Shown here: in pieces, positions 26,094 to 34,085 of the stretch
Position numbering within the stretch: position 1 is the first letter of the stretch
Layout: every line of letters begins with the position of its first letter
Assembly: GCA_009911035.1 (NCBI GenBank)
Contig: QXWO01000042.1
Coordinates: 1-53,925 of the forward strand
Length of the DNA: 53,925 nt
Direction of reading: 5' to 3'
Source: Lachnospiraceae bacterium
GTDB taxonomy: Bacteria > Bacillota > Clostridia > Lachnospirales > Lachnospiraceae
The notes under the pieces: generated by a model
What the model was told of the DNA's origin: nothing
What the model saw: the letters and a program-made list of their open reading frames with translations, nothing else
Databases searched by the model: none
Program-made: the position numbers and the translations under genes

Positions 26094-27107
26094 ATGGAGA
26101 CAATGATTCAGATAAAGGACGTCACAAAGACCTTTGTGGGGAAAGACAATACGGTGGAGGCGCTTAAGGGAATTGACCTGGAGATCCACAAGGGGGAGAT
26201 CTACGGTATTATCGGCATGAGCGGCGCCGGAAAATCCACGCTGGTGCGGTGTCTTAATTTTTTGGAGAGGCCCACGTCGGGAACTGTTTATATAGAAGGG
26301 AAAGATCTGGCGGCTTTAAATAACAGTGAGCTGCGCAGGATGCGGACGCAGATTGCAATGATTTTCCAGCATTTTAACCTGCTGATGCAGAGGACAGTCA
26401 TTGACAATATCTGCTTTCCCATGGAAATAACCAAAACTTCCAGGAAGGATGCGGAAGCAAGGGCGAGGGAACTGCTTTCCATCGTAGGACTTACGGAAAA
26501 GGAGAGGGCATACCCGGCACAATTGTCGGGAGGCCAGAAGCAGAGGGTGGCTATTGCAAGGGCTCTTGCCACCAATCCGAAGATTCTTTTATGCGACGAG
26601 GCCACCAGTGCGCTGGATCCTACTACCACCAAGGCGATATTGAATCTTTTGAAGGAGATTAATGTCAAGTACGGGATCACTATTGTAATTATCACCCATG
26701 AAATGTCGGTGGTGCAGGAGATATGCAGCCACGTTGCCATTATAGATGAGGGTACCCTTGCGGAGACAGGAACGGTTGAAGAGGTGTTCCAGAGGCCGAA
26801 GAGTAAAGCTGCCAAGAAGCTTGTTTTCCAAGGAGAGCGGGACCAGCGTGAGGAAATGAAGGGGAAACGGTGTATCCGCATTGTTTTTACCAGCAATTCT
26901 TCTTTTGAACCTGTTATTGCAAATATGGTTCTTGCCTGCAATACGCCTGTCAATATTCTGCTGGCTGATACCAGGGACATTGGGGGTGTGGCCCACGGGC
27001 AGATGATCCTCCAGCTTCCCGAGGATGAGGAAGCGGCGGAAAAGATGATTCAGTATTTAAAGAATAGGAAGCTGGAAGTGGAGGAGCTGGATAATTATGT
27101 GGGATAA
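26094..27107 (+). CDS. metN: Methionine importer ATPase MetN
   Basis: 337 residues. It contains Walker A GMSGAGKST, signature LSGGQKQR and Walker B ILLCDEATSALD, plus a C-terminal NIL regulatory domain (about 260-337) that binds methionine and inhibits transport in this family. It energises MetI. The two genes overlap by 11 bases. The usual binding-protein gene metQ is not nearby. Confidence 0.92.
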   Translation: METMIQIKDVTKTFVGKDNTVEALKGIDLEIHKGEIYGIIGMSGAGKSTLVRCLNFLERPTSGTVYIEGKDLAALNNSELRRMRTQIAMIFQHFNLLMQRTVIDNICFPMEITKTSRKDAEARARELLSIVGLTEKERAYPAQLSGGQKQRVAIARALATNPKILLCDEATSALDPTTTKAILNLLKEINVKYGITIVIITHEMSVVQEICSHVAIIDEGTLAETGTVEEVFQRPKSKAAKKLVFQGERDQREEMKGKRCIRIVFTSNSSFEPVIANMVLACNTPVNILLADTRDIGGVAHGQMILQLPEDEEAAEKMIQYLKNRKLEVEELDNYVG

Positions 27108-27762
27108 TCAGACGATAATGATGATAGTGGAGGGGACGGGTGCAACTTTATACATGACGCTGGTCTCCACCTTAATTGCTTATGCGCTGGGGCTTCCGCT
27201 GGGAATCGTTCTGGTGGTGACGGCGCCGGGGGGATTAAAGCCTAATAAGATTGTGTTTAAAATTTTGGATGTGGTGGTCAATATTGTGAGGAGTATTCCC
27301 TTTTTGATCCTGCTGATGCTCATTATTCCTTTTACAAGGTTTATTGTGGGCAAAAGTTACGGTGCAACAGCGACCATTGTGCCCCTTGCCATTGCAGCGG
27401 CGCCTTTTGTGGCCCGGCTGGTGGAGTCATCCCTTCTTGAGGTGGATCATGGAGTGATAGAGGCCGCCCAGAGCATGGGGGCGGATAACTGGACAATTAT
27501 CTGGAAAGTGCTTGTTGCGGAGGCGCGTACTTCCCTGATCGTGGGAGCGACCATTTCTCTGGGAACCATTCTGGGATATTCGGCTATGGCAGGGGTTGTA
27601 GGCGGCGGCGGACTTGGTGATATCGCCATCCGCTATGGATATCACAGGTACCAAGCGGATATCATGATCGTGACGGTGGTGCTTCTGGTGGCGCTGGTGC
27701 AGATTTTACAGATGATTGGCACCAGGCTTTCCAGAAAACTTGACAGAAGGATTACCAGATAG
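27097..27762 (+). CDS. metI: Methionine importer permease MetI
   Basis: 221 residues with about five membrane segments and the EAA-type loop (EAAQSMGADNWTIIWK). It forms the membrane channel of the MetNI importer for methionine and related amino acids. The next gene, an AraC regulator, starts 32 bases downstream and may be cotranscribed. Confidence 0.92.
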   Translation: MWDNQTIMMIVEGTGATLYMTLVSTLIAYALGLPLGIVLVVTAPGGLKPNKIVFKILDVVVNIVRSIPFLILLMLIIPFTRFIVGKSYGATATIVPLAIAAAPFVARLVESSLLEVDHGVIEAAQSMGADNWTIIWKVLVAEARTSLIVGATISLGTILGYSAMAGVVGGGGLGDIAIRYGYHRYQADIMIVTVVLLVALVQILQMIGTRLSRKLDRRITR

Positions 27763-27794
27763 CAGGCCAGCCGCTATCCTTTGGAACGGGATAA

Positions 27795-28655
27795 ATGATT
27801 AAAAATGTATTTTACCATCCGTTGACAGCGGCTCCTTTTAACAGGAACAGCACCTACACGGAGATAACGCCATGCAGGCAGCTGCAATCCCATGTAAGAT
27901 GCTTCTGGGGAACGGAGCAGCCGGTTATGTACAGGGCGGAGGATAACGCAGTCCAAATCGTGATTCCTGACACATGTGCTGATATAATTTATTACATAGA
28001 TTATACGGAGAACACCGTTTCGGGTGGATTCTGCGGGGTAAATGACCGTAGTTTTTATGTAGATGAGGGAGGAAAAGAGGGACATGTTGTCTCCACTTTT
28101 GCAATCCGCTTCTTTGCGTGGAGTGCCTATGCATTTGCAGAGGATTCTTTTAAGGATACGGTCAATACATACGACGAGATAGGGGTAAGATTTGCATGGT
28201 TTGACATGAGTCTCCGTCCGAAACTGCTTGAATTAAGATCTATCAGGGAAAGGGCGTTTTATGCAGAGCAGTTATTGACCGGAAAAATGGGACAGGTAAG
28301 GGAAAACGAAATCGTAAATCATGCCGTGGGCGCTATTCTTATCAAAAGGGGCGCCATGGAAGTTTCAGGACTGGCGAAGGAGCTGTTTGTAAGCAGCAGG
28401 CAGTTGGAGCGTCTGTTTCATGAATATGTGGGCATTACTCCTAAGAAGCTGGGAAATCTGATTCGCTATCAGTATCTGTGGAGGGATATTGTGAGCGAGC
28501 CGGATTTCAATATCTTAAATGGCGTTCACAGATACGGGTATGCAGACCAGTCACACCTGCTGCGTGAATTTAAGAAGTATCATTCAATGGACATACAAAG
28601 CGCAAAACGTATGGCTCTAAAAGATGTCGGAAATATACAAGATATTCCAGAGTAG
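27795..28655 (+). CDS. AraC-family transcriptional regulator
   Basis: 286 residues. The N-terminal part (about 1-170), with HVRCFWG, is like the small-ligand-binding region of DUF6597-type AraC regulators. The C-terminal two-helix-turn-helix region is clear (VSGLAKELFVSSRQLERLFHEY, then HRYGYADQSHLLREFKKYH). The effector and target genes are unknown. A weak site (GGAACGGGA) precedes the ATG. Confidence 0.85.
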   Translation: MIKNVFYHPLTAAPFNRNSTYTEITPCRQLQSHVRCFWGTEQPVMYRAEDNAVQIVIPDTCADIIYYIDYTENTVSGGFCGVNDRSFYVDEGGKEGHVVSTFAIRFFAWSAYAFAEDSFKDTVNTYDEIGVRFAWFDMSLRPKLLELRSIRERAFYAEQLLTGKMGQVRENEIVNHAVGAILIKRGAMEVSGLAKELFVSSRQLERLFHEYVGITPKKLGNLIRYQYLWRDIVSEPDFNILNGVHRYGYADQSHLLREFKKYHSMDIQSAKRMALKDVGNIQDIPE

Positions 28656-28767
28656 ATCGTAGTAAAATAGTTTCAAATTCAATAACGGTTTGTAAGCGCT
28701 ATTCCCCAGAGAGGGCGCAGCGCCTTTTACGGGCTGGTTCTTAGAGGAAAGAGAGGAATGAGAAACT

Positions 28768-29082
28768 ATGGAATACGATAAATGCCAGACAGATAAGCAG
28801 GATCTTTTAAGCGTGTGCGGTACAGACTGCGGTGCATGCTATTGTTTCGGGAAGATGTGTAATGGTTGTAATGCCTGTGAGGGGAAAGTCTTTCATGCAC
28901 CAGAAGGAAAGGCATGTCCCATTTATGACTGCGTACGGAATGAGCGTGGACTGCATGACTGCGGGAAATGCGGGGAAGTGCCCTGCAAGATATGGGCAGG
29001 CACAAGAGATCCCAAGTATACGGATGAAGAATTCAATGCAAATGTAGCCATGCGGGTGCAGGCATTGGGGAAAAGTGAATAA
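28768..29082 (+). CDS. DUF3795-type cysteine-rich protein
   Basis: 104 residues with about 13 cysteines, many in close pairs (CGTDCGACYCF, CNGCNAC, CGKCGEVPC), which suggests metal or iron-sulfur binding. It matches the small DUF3795 family by its CGTDCGAC start. No function is established. It stands alone, with an AGAGGA site upstream. Confidence 0.7.
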   Translation: MEYDKCQTDKQDLLSVCGTDCGACYCFGKMCNGCNACEGKVFHAPEGKACPIYDCVRNERGLHDCGKCGEVPCKIWAGTRDPKYTDEEFNANVAMRVQALGKSE

Positions 29083-29129
29083 GGTCTGTACATTATCAGT
29101 GAAAAGTGTAACAGCAGGAGAAGCATTAA

Positions 29130-29164
29130 AAATCCGCCGGAGGGTTCATACTTCCAGCGGATTT
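29130..29164. terminator. Terminator between convergent genes
   Basis: AAATCCGC (29130-29137) pairs with GCGGATTT (29157-29164), with further pairing inside. It lies between DUF3795 (plus) and MATE (minus) and can serve both. Confidence 0.6.
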
Positions 29165-29236
29165 GTTACGATAAGCGGTTGGCGAAAGGGGACGGCGCCT
29201 GCTTCGCACATACGGATGTCTCGAAGCACCCATTTT

Positions 29237-30568
29237 TTACAGGTAATGGTACTGCTTTCTCTTAGCTATGATGAAGGCCCCGGAGATAATGAGGGCGAAG
29301 GCTTCCGCAACGGTAACTGCCCACCAGATACCGTCCAGTCCTATGATAAGGGGCAGGAGCAGTACGGCAAGGGTCTGGAACACTAAGGTACGCAGAAACG
29401 AGATTGCCGCCGACACACCTCCATTATTCAGAGCGGTGAAAAAGGAGGAAGCAAATACGTTTATGCCGTACAGTACAAAGGAAAACGCATAAATGACAAG
29501 TGCATTTCTGGTTATGTCAAAAAGCATTTCATCGTATCCTACAAAAATATGGGAGAGGGGAACTGCAAGCATCCATGCAAGGAGTACCATGGTGATACCG
29601 CTTCCCAGCATAATGATGAGGCTTTTTTTCAACATACTTTTTAATTCCAGATGATGGCCTGCGCCGTAGTGGTAGCTGATGACCGGTCCGGTGCCGATGG
29701 CGTATCCAAGGAAAACTGCGGCAAAAACCAACTGCGTGTACATAACGACTCCGTAAGCGGCTACGCCGTTTTCCCCGGCATATTTCAGCAGTTGGAAATT
29801 GTATAAAATTCCTACGAGGGAGGATGAAATGTTGGTCATAAGCTCTGAGGAGCCGTTCAGGCAGGCTTTGATCAAGGCCGCTGCTTCCAGCTTCGTGTAC
29901 CGTAAACGGAGCAGGCTGGTATTGGGGCGCAGAAAGTAAACCAGCGGAAGGATGCCGCCCACCAACTGGCCAATTACGGAAGCCCATGCTGCGCCTGCCA
30001 CGCCCCAGCGGAAAACAGCAATAAACAAGGCGTCCAGTATGATGTTAGCCAGCCCGGCGGCAACGGACGACAGAAAGCCGAGCTGGGGCTTTTGGGCTGC
30101 AACGAAGAAACTCTGGAACAGAAACTGGAGCATGAAAGCTGTGTTGAAGGCGCTCATAATCCGGCCATAGACCACACAGTCCTCCACCATGGCCGGGGTA
30201 GCTCCCATCAGGACAGAAATTGGGCGCATAAAAATAAAGCCGGCTGCTGATAAAATCGCGCCCAGAATGACAGTGAGATACACCATCATGGTAAAATAGC
30301 GGTTGGCGGTATCTTCTTTTCCTTCACCTAAAGTTTTGCCCACAAGGGCGCTTCCGCCTGTGCCGATCATAAAGCCAAAGCATCCAAGTATCATAAGGAA
30401 GGGCATGATCAGGTTGATGGAAGCAAAGGCCGTTTTTCCTACATAGTTGGAGACGAAGAAACCGTCAACAATTCCGTAGAGGGAGGTGCACAGCATCATG
30501 GCAACCGTGGGCAGGCAGAAACGGAACAGTTTTTTGTAGGTAAAATGTTCAGATAATTGTATGTTCAT
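29237..30568 (-). CDS. MATE-family efflux transporter (MarR-controlled)
   Basis: 443 residues with about twelve hydrophobic segments in two related halves. It would export drugs or metabolites using a sodium or proton gradient. The start is set at 30568, after AAAGGAG on the minus strand; the longer TTG start lies upstream of that site. It is the second gene of an operon with the marR-type gene 65 bases upstream, so it is probably induced by the regulator's ligand. Confidence 0.88.
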   Translation of the reverse strand: MNIQLSEHFTYKKLFRFCLPTVAMMLCTSLYGIVDGFFVSNYVGKTAFASINLIMPFLMILGCFGFMIGTGGSALVGKTLGEGKEDTANRYFTMMVYLTVILGAILSAAGFIFMRPISVLMGATPAMVEDCVVYGRIMSAFNTAFMLQFLFQSFFVAAQKPQLGFLSSVAAGLANIILDALFIAVFRWGVAGAAWASVIGQLVGGILPLVYFLRPNTSLLRLRYTKLEAAALIKACLNGSSELMTNISSSLVGILYNFQLLKYAGENGVAAYGVVMYTQLVFAAVFLGYAIGTGPVISYHYGAGHHLELKSMLKKSLIIMLGSGITMVLLAWMLAVPLSHIFVGYDEMLFDITRNALVIYAFSFVLYGINVFASSFFTALNNGGVSAAISFLRTLVFQTLAVLLLPLIIGLDGIWWAVTVAEAFALIISGAFIIAKRKQYHYL

Positions 30569-30633
30569 GTTTTCTATTTTCTCCTTTCCCAATTTTGGCA
30601 GTTAGAGAGCATTTTTCCAAAGATGCTCGGATA

Positions 30634-31080
30634 CTAATTAATTTCCTGCATATTATTTTTCAGAAGATTGTTGTATTTGCGGAGCAGGGATAAAAACAGT
30701 GCCTGTTCTTCTGGCGGCAGTCCGTCCAGGGCGGCGCGTTCAGCATCGATCACTTTGTCAACGGTATCCTGGCAAAGGCAGATGCCTTTAGCGGTAAGGG
30801 AAATGGTTTTGCTCCGGTGGTCGCTGCCCTGCGCTAATGTTAGAAAACCTTCAGCTTCCAGCTTTTTCAGGGCGGAATTGATGCTCTGCTTAGGCAGGTG
30901 CAGGCAGGTACCTATTTCACTCTGGACAGGGGCCGCATAGTCTGTCCTCAGAATATACAAAATCCAGAAACTGCATTCTGATAACCCTACCCTTTTAGCA
31001 AGACCCCGGTAAATATTCTCATTTTCTTTAAAAGTATCATTGTATTCTGCCAGCAGACGGCCGGTTCTGTATTCTTCCAT
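30634..31080 (-). CDS. MarR-family transcriptional repressor
   Basis: 148 residues with a winged-helix core (VQSEIGTCLHLPKQSINSALKKLEAEGFL, wing GSDHRSKTISLTAKG). The start at 31080 follows GGAGATG. It probably binds the two TCCGAAAACGGA sites in front of its own gene and so represses itself and the MATE pump. Confidence 0.9.
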   Translation of the reverse strand: MEEYRTGRLLAEYNDTFKENENIYRGLAKRVGLSECSFWILYILRTDYAAPVQSEIGTCLHLPKQSINSALKKLEAEGFLTLAQGSDHRSKTISLTAKGICLCQDTVDKVIDAERAALDGLPPEEQALFLSLLRKYNNLLKNNMQEIN

Positions 31081-31144
31081 TTTTTCATCTCCATCAATTG
31101 AATTCGGGACAGGCAAAATTATGGTATCTGCCCATCAGGGAATG

Positions 31145-31201
31145 AAGTCCGAAAACGGACTTTGATTGGTGCGGATTGCTATAGTATAGTCCGTTTTCGG
31201 A
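31145..31201. promoter_or_regulatory. Two MarR operators
   Basis: The 12-base core TCCGAAAACGGA occurs at 31148-31159 (extended to an 18-base palindrome at 31145-31162), and its complement TCCGTTTTCGGA at 31190-31201. The centres are 42 bases apart, four helical turns. The second lies entirely within the promoter spacer. Confidence 0.8.
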
Positions 31202-31211
31202 TGATTGTCAA
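31183..31211 (-). promoter_or_regulatory. Promoter of the marR-MATE operon
   Basis: Read on the minus strand: TTGACA (31206-31211), 17 bases, TATACT (31183-31188). One operator core fills most of the spacer, a classic repression layout. Confidence 0.85.
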
Positions 31212-31746
31212 CAGGGGGATTTAAGATATCCGGAAATCAAATTTATTGTCCGGAGCGGATAAGCAGACGCGCGAAGCGCGTCAGCGTTAGTTTTAGAAAT
31301 CCTGATTCAAAATACACCAGCCGTCAAGTGTTCTACGGGATATTCTCTGTGTTTGAACCTAGACACTGATTGATAAATCAGGCAAAAAGAACTGATTGAA
31401 TATGCACGATTGGCACTTGACGGCAACTTGCAAATGTGGTTTGATGCAGAGGAGTGCTTGGAACTGTGGAAAACTTATGTAGAAGAATATAGAAATTTAT
31501 GGTATACTGTGTTTGTGCATAGACATATATGAAAGGAAATATTTATAGATACATAGGTGTATTGGTGGCAAAAATTGAAAGCAATTTGGTAATGTGTCAA
31601 GAGGGAAAATGAAAAAGATTTTCATGGAAAAGGGTAACCTTAATAGACCTATGGTCTAACGAGAACGTAAGTTCGTCATATGATATGGATCACATAAGTC
31701 TGTAAGCTGTTTTTCTTGCTTACAAACTTTATACAGGAACGTTGGA
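31212..31746. other. Gene-poor, AT-rich intergenic region
   Basis: No full gene is present. It holds a perfect hairpin GACGCGC-GAA-GCGCGTC (31266-31282), a 51-codon open stretch without a start (31377-31532) that looks like a gene remnant, and an extended -10 box (TGGTATACT, ending 31508). It also has a 16-codon frame with a fair ribosome site (31609-31659), and a hairpin (31696-31707 with 31718-31729) just before the next gene. Confidence 0.5.
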
Positions 31747-32118
31747 ATGAAAAAGAAAAGTCTTATAATTGTTATAATCATTGCAATAGTTAGCGCAATA
31801 AGCATCTATCTAATAACCAAACCCAAAGTATTAGGCAATATGAGCAACAGCTATTCAGAGCAAGTAACTACAACTTCTGATATTTCGTTTTCGGGGAAAG
31901 CAGGCGATAGAATAAAGTTTTCATTCAAATCTGAGATTATAAGTGGGGATTTAGATATGGTCTTATATGATTCGGCTGGAAATGAAGTATATACACTAGA
32001 CAGAGCAAGAGAGTTAGAAACTTTCTTTACGTTAGAGCGTTCAGATACATATACTTTGGCTGCTAAATGTAATAATTTTATTGGAGAATATAAGATTGTT
32101 ATTTATATGCCGGATTAA
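31747..32118 (+). CDS. Small membrane-anchored extracellular protein, unknown function
   Basis: 123 residues. A lysine-rich start and one hydrophobic segment (about 5-24) form an uncleaved anchor or signal peptide. An exported domain of about 95 residues with an alternating, beta-rich pattern follows. It faintly resembles pre-peptidase-type beta-sandwiches, but I cannot name a family. The codons are AT-rich compared with the flanking genes, which suggests acquisition by transfer. A weak AGGAAC site precedes the ATG. Confidence 0.55.
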   Translation: MKKKSLIIVIIIAIVSAISIYLITKPKVLGNMSNSYSEQVTTTSDISFSGKAGDRIKFSFKSEIISGDLDMVLYDSAGNEVYTLDRARELETFFTLERSDTYTLAAKCNNFIGEYKIVIYMPD

Positions 32119-32139
32119 AAAATTTTGCTGCTAATTTGC

Positions 32140-32168
32140 TTGACAAACAGTTTTGTTTTTTATACAAT
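32140..32168 (+). promoter_or_regulatory. Promoter of the attenuated MATE gene
   Basis: TTGACA (32140-32145) and TACAAT (32163-32168), 17 bases apart, directly after the preceding gene. Confidence 0.75.
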
Positions 32169-32192
32169 GCAATCATTGTTAGCTCGGAGGGT

Positions 32193-32264
32193 ATATTACT
32201 CAGTGGAAGTGATATGCTGGATAAGGCACAGATTGAAAAGTCTGTTCTTTATCCAGCTTTTTTA
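32193..32264 (+). promoter_or_regulatory. Leader with hairpin and transcription attenuator
   Basis: A hairpin (32193-32200 with 32208-32215) is followed at once by a terminator. In it, GCTGGATAA (32216-32224) pairs with TTATCCAGC (32249-32257), an inner ACAGA pairs with TCTGT, and then comes TTTTTT. It lies between the promoter and the MATE start codon, so expression requires readthrough. Confidence 0.75.
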
Positions 32265-32306
32265 TTTTGTGGAAGCAAAAAGAAATCAAGGGAGGAAGGA
32301 AACGAT

Positions 32307-33647
32307 ATGGATCTGCTTACAAGTAAAATCAAACCAATGTATTTTAAGTATCTGGCCGCAGCATTCGGAAGCGCACTGATTTCGTCCATTTACGGTGCGG
32401 TGGATATGGCGATGGTCGGACAGTATCAGGGACCGGAAGGTACGGCAGCGCTGGCTGTGGTTGCCCCTGTCTGGAATATCATATACAGCCTTGGGCTGCT
32501 TATGGGAATCGGAGGTTCTGTGCTTTTTACTATGTTGCGCGGAGAATCTGAACAGAATCAGAAAAAGTCCAATGAATACTTTACTGCTGCGGTTGTTGGG
32601 GCGGCAGTTCTGGCTGCCATTACATGGTTGGCGGTGATTTTTTTTGATGTGGAGTTGCTGCGACTGTTCGGGGCGGAGGAAACACTGCTCCCGCTGGCAA
32701 GGAGTTATTTGTTTCCGGTTAAGTTTGTGGTGCCGAGTTTCTTGTTTACGCAGCTTATGTCAGCCTTTCTGCGCAACGATGGGAATCCTGCCCTTGCAAC
32801 GAAGGCGGTGTTATTTGGAGGAATCTTTAATGTATTTGGGGATTACTTCTTTGTCTTTGTGCTGAGGATGGGAATCATGGGCGCAGGCCTTGCAACCGCC
32901 ATGGGATCTGTTTTTTCCTTGCTGATGATGCTGGCGCATTTTCGCAGTAAAAAGAATACTTTAAGGCTTGTAAAGCCTGTAAAATTGTTTTTTATCCTGA
33001 AGTCTATTTGTATCACCGGTTTTTCCACCTTTTTTATTGATGTGGCGATGGGGATTCTTACAATGCTGTTTAACAGACAGATTTTAAAATACTTGGGAAC
33101 GGATTCGCTGGCGGTATATGGTATCATCATCAATATCAGCACGTTTGTCCAGTGCTGTGCTTACAGCATTGGCCAGGCGTCCCAGCCGATGCTCTCAGCG
33201 AATTTTGGTGCTGGAAAAGGGAAACGTATTGTGCAGATTTTGAAATATGCATTAGGAACGGCGGCAGTGTTTGGGGTGGTTTGGACGGTGCTTGCTGTTT
33301 TTGTTCCCAATTTCTTCGTCTGTATTTTTATGACGCCAACGGAGGAAATCCTGGCCATTGCTCCGGGTATTATTTGCAGTTATGGTATTTCTTTCCTGTT
33401 GCTGCCGTTTAATATTTTTTCCACTTACTATTTTCAGGCGCTGATGAAACCGATGGCTTCTTTCATTGTTTCTGTTGCCAGGGGTGCTGTGGTCAGCGGG
33501 ATGCTAATCTATATCCTTCCGGCTGTGGCAGGGGCAGATGCGGTTTGGTTCGCGATGCCGGTTACGGAATTGCTGGTTGCAGTTTATGTAGCCCTGAAAA
33601 TGATGCGATATACGAAGGCGCTGTCCTTGGGCGAAATGATGGAATAA
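32307..33647 (+). CDS. MATE-family efflux transporter (attenuated)
   Basis: 446 residues and about twelve hydrophobic segments. It exports an unknown compound. The frame is open upstream through the whole leader, but the ATG at 32307 has a very strong GGAGGAAGGA site and a normal MATE N-terminus, so I place the start there. Expression is probably gated by the terminator in the leader. It is AT-richer than the 29 kb MATE gene. Confidence 0.87.
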   Translation: MDLLTSKIKPMYFKYLAAAFGSALISSIYGAVDMAMVGQYQGPEGTAALAVVAPVWNIIYSLGLLMGIGGSVLFTMLRGESEQNQKKSNEYFTAAVVGAAVLAAITWLAVIFFDVELLRLFGAEETLLPLARSYLFPVKFVVPSFLFTQLMSAFLRNDGNPALATKAVLFGGIFNVFGDYFFVFVLRMGIMGAGLATAMGSVFSLLMMLAHFRSKKNTLRLVKPVKLFFILKSICITGFSTFFIDVAMGILTMLFNRQILKYLGTDSLAVYGIIINISTFVQCCAYSIGQASQPMLSANFGAGKGKRIVQILKYALGTAAVFGVVWTVLAVFVPNFFVCIFMTPTEEILAIAPGIICSYGISFLLLPFNIFSTYYFQALMKPMASFIVSVARGAVVSGMLIYILPAVAGADAVWFAMPVTELLVAVYVALKMMRYTKALSLGEMME

Positions 33648-33674
33648 AAGAGTGCATGCGATAAGACAGTAAGG

Positions 33675-33914
33675 ATGTCATATGTGTATAAGGACCAAGA
33701 TTTTAAGTTGAACCGTTTTGGGGCGGTCAAAATACTGAAACAGGAATTCAGCATAAAGGCTGATTTTGTGTCCAAGTTCAGAATTGAAGCACAGGTGGCA
33801 GCGGGAATCATGCATCCGAATATCATCGATGTCTATGATGCGGGAGAGGAAAGCGGCTTCTATTATATCATGATGAAATTAGTGGAAGGGATTACTCTGA
33901 GAGACTATATTGAA
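33675..33914 (+). pseudogene. Remnant of a PrkC-type Ser/Thr protein kinase
   Basis: About 80 codons match the N-lobe of a Hanks-type kinase. The fragment has the end of the glycine-rich loop (MSYVYK), the catalytic lysine in AVKIL, the alpha-C glutamate, HPNIIDVYDAGEE and the hinge MKLVEGITLRDYIE. The glycine loop itself and everything after the hinge, including the catalytic HRD and DFG motifs, are missing. The frame then runs into unrelated sequence. It is a deletion remnant and cannot be an active kinase. Confidence 0.8.
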
Positions 33915-34005
33915 TGTCTCATAGAATTCTTTCATGTAGGGACAGCTGTTGCACAGCTTGAAATTTTTATAGCGTGCTGATTTTATCACTCTTGCGGCTA
34001 TTGAT

Positions 34006-34067
34006 CTTAGATTTCTTATCCTTTTTCATATTTTTATTATTTTCTTGTTGAACTAAGCAGTTATAAT
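34006..34067 (+). promoter_or_regulatory. Shared regulatory element and promoter of the sensor operon
   Basis: CTTAGATTTCTTATCCTTTT and the following TCAT (34006-34029) recur nearly identically at 37429-37452. TATAAT (34062-34067) lies 56 bases from its start and is preceded by AGCAG, as in the second copy. It is probably a binding site for the YesN-type regulator encoded next. Confidence 0.65.
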
Positions 34068-34085
34068 ATGAGGGGAGGATTTTCC

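Noticed and set aside
31747-32118. Naming the anchored protein as a pre-peptidase C-terminal domain protein
   Set aside because: The resemblance is only a vague beta pattern; the family is not supported.
32136-32306. N-terminal extension of the second MATE protein
   Set aside because: The extension would translate the promoter and attenuator; the strong GGAGGAAGGA site and family N-terminus support the ATG at 32307.
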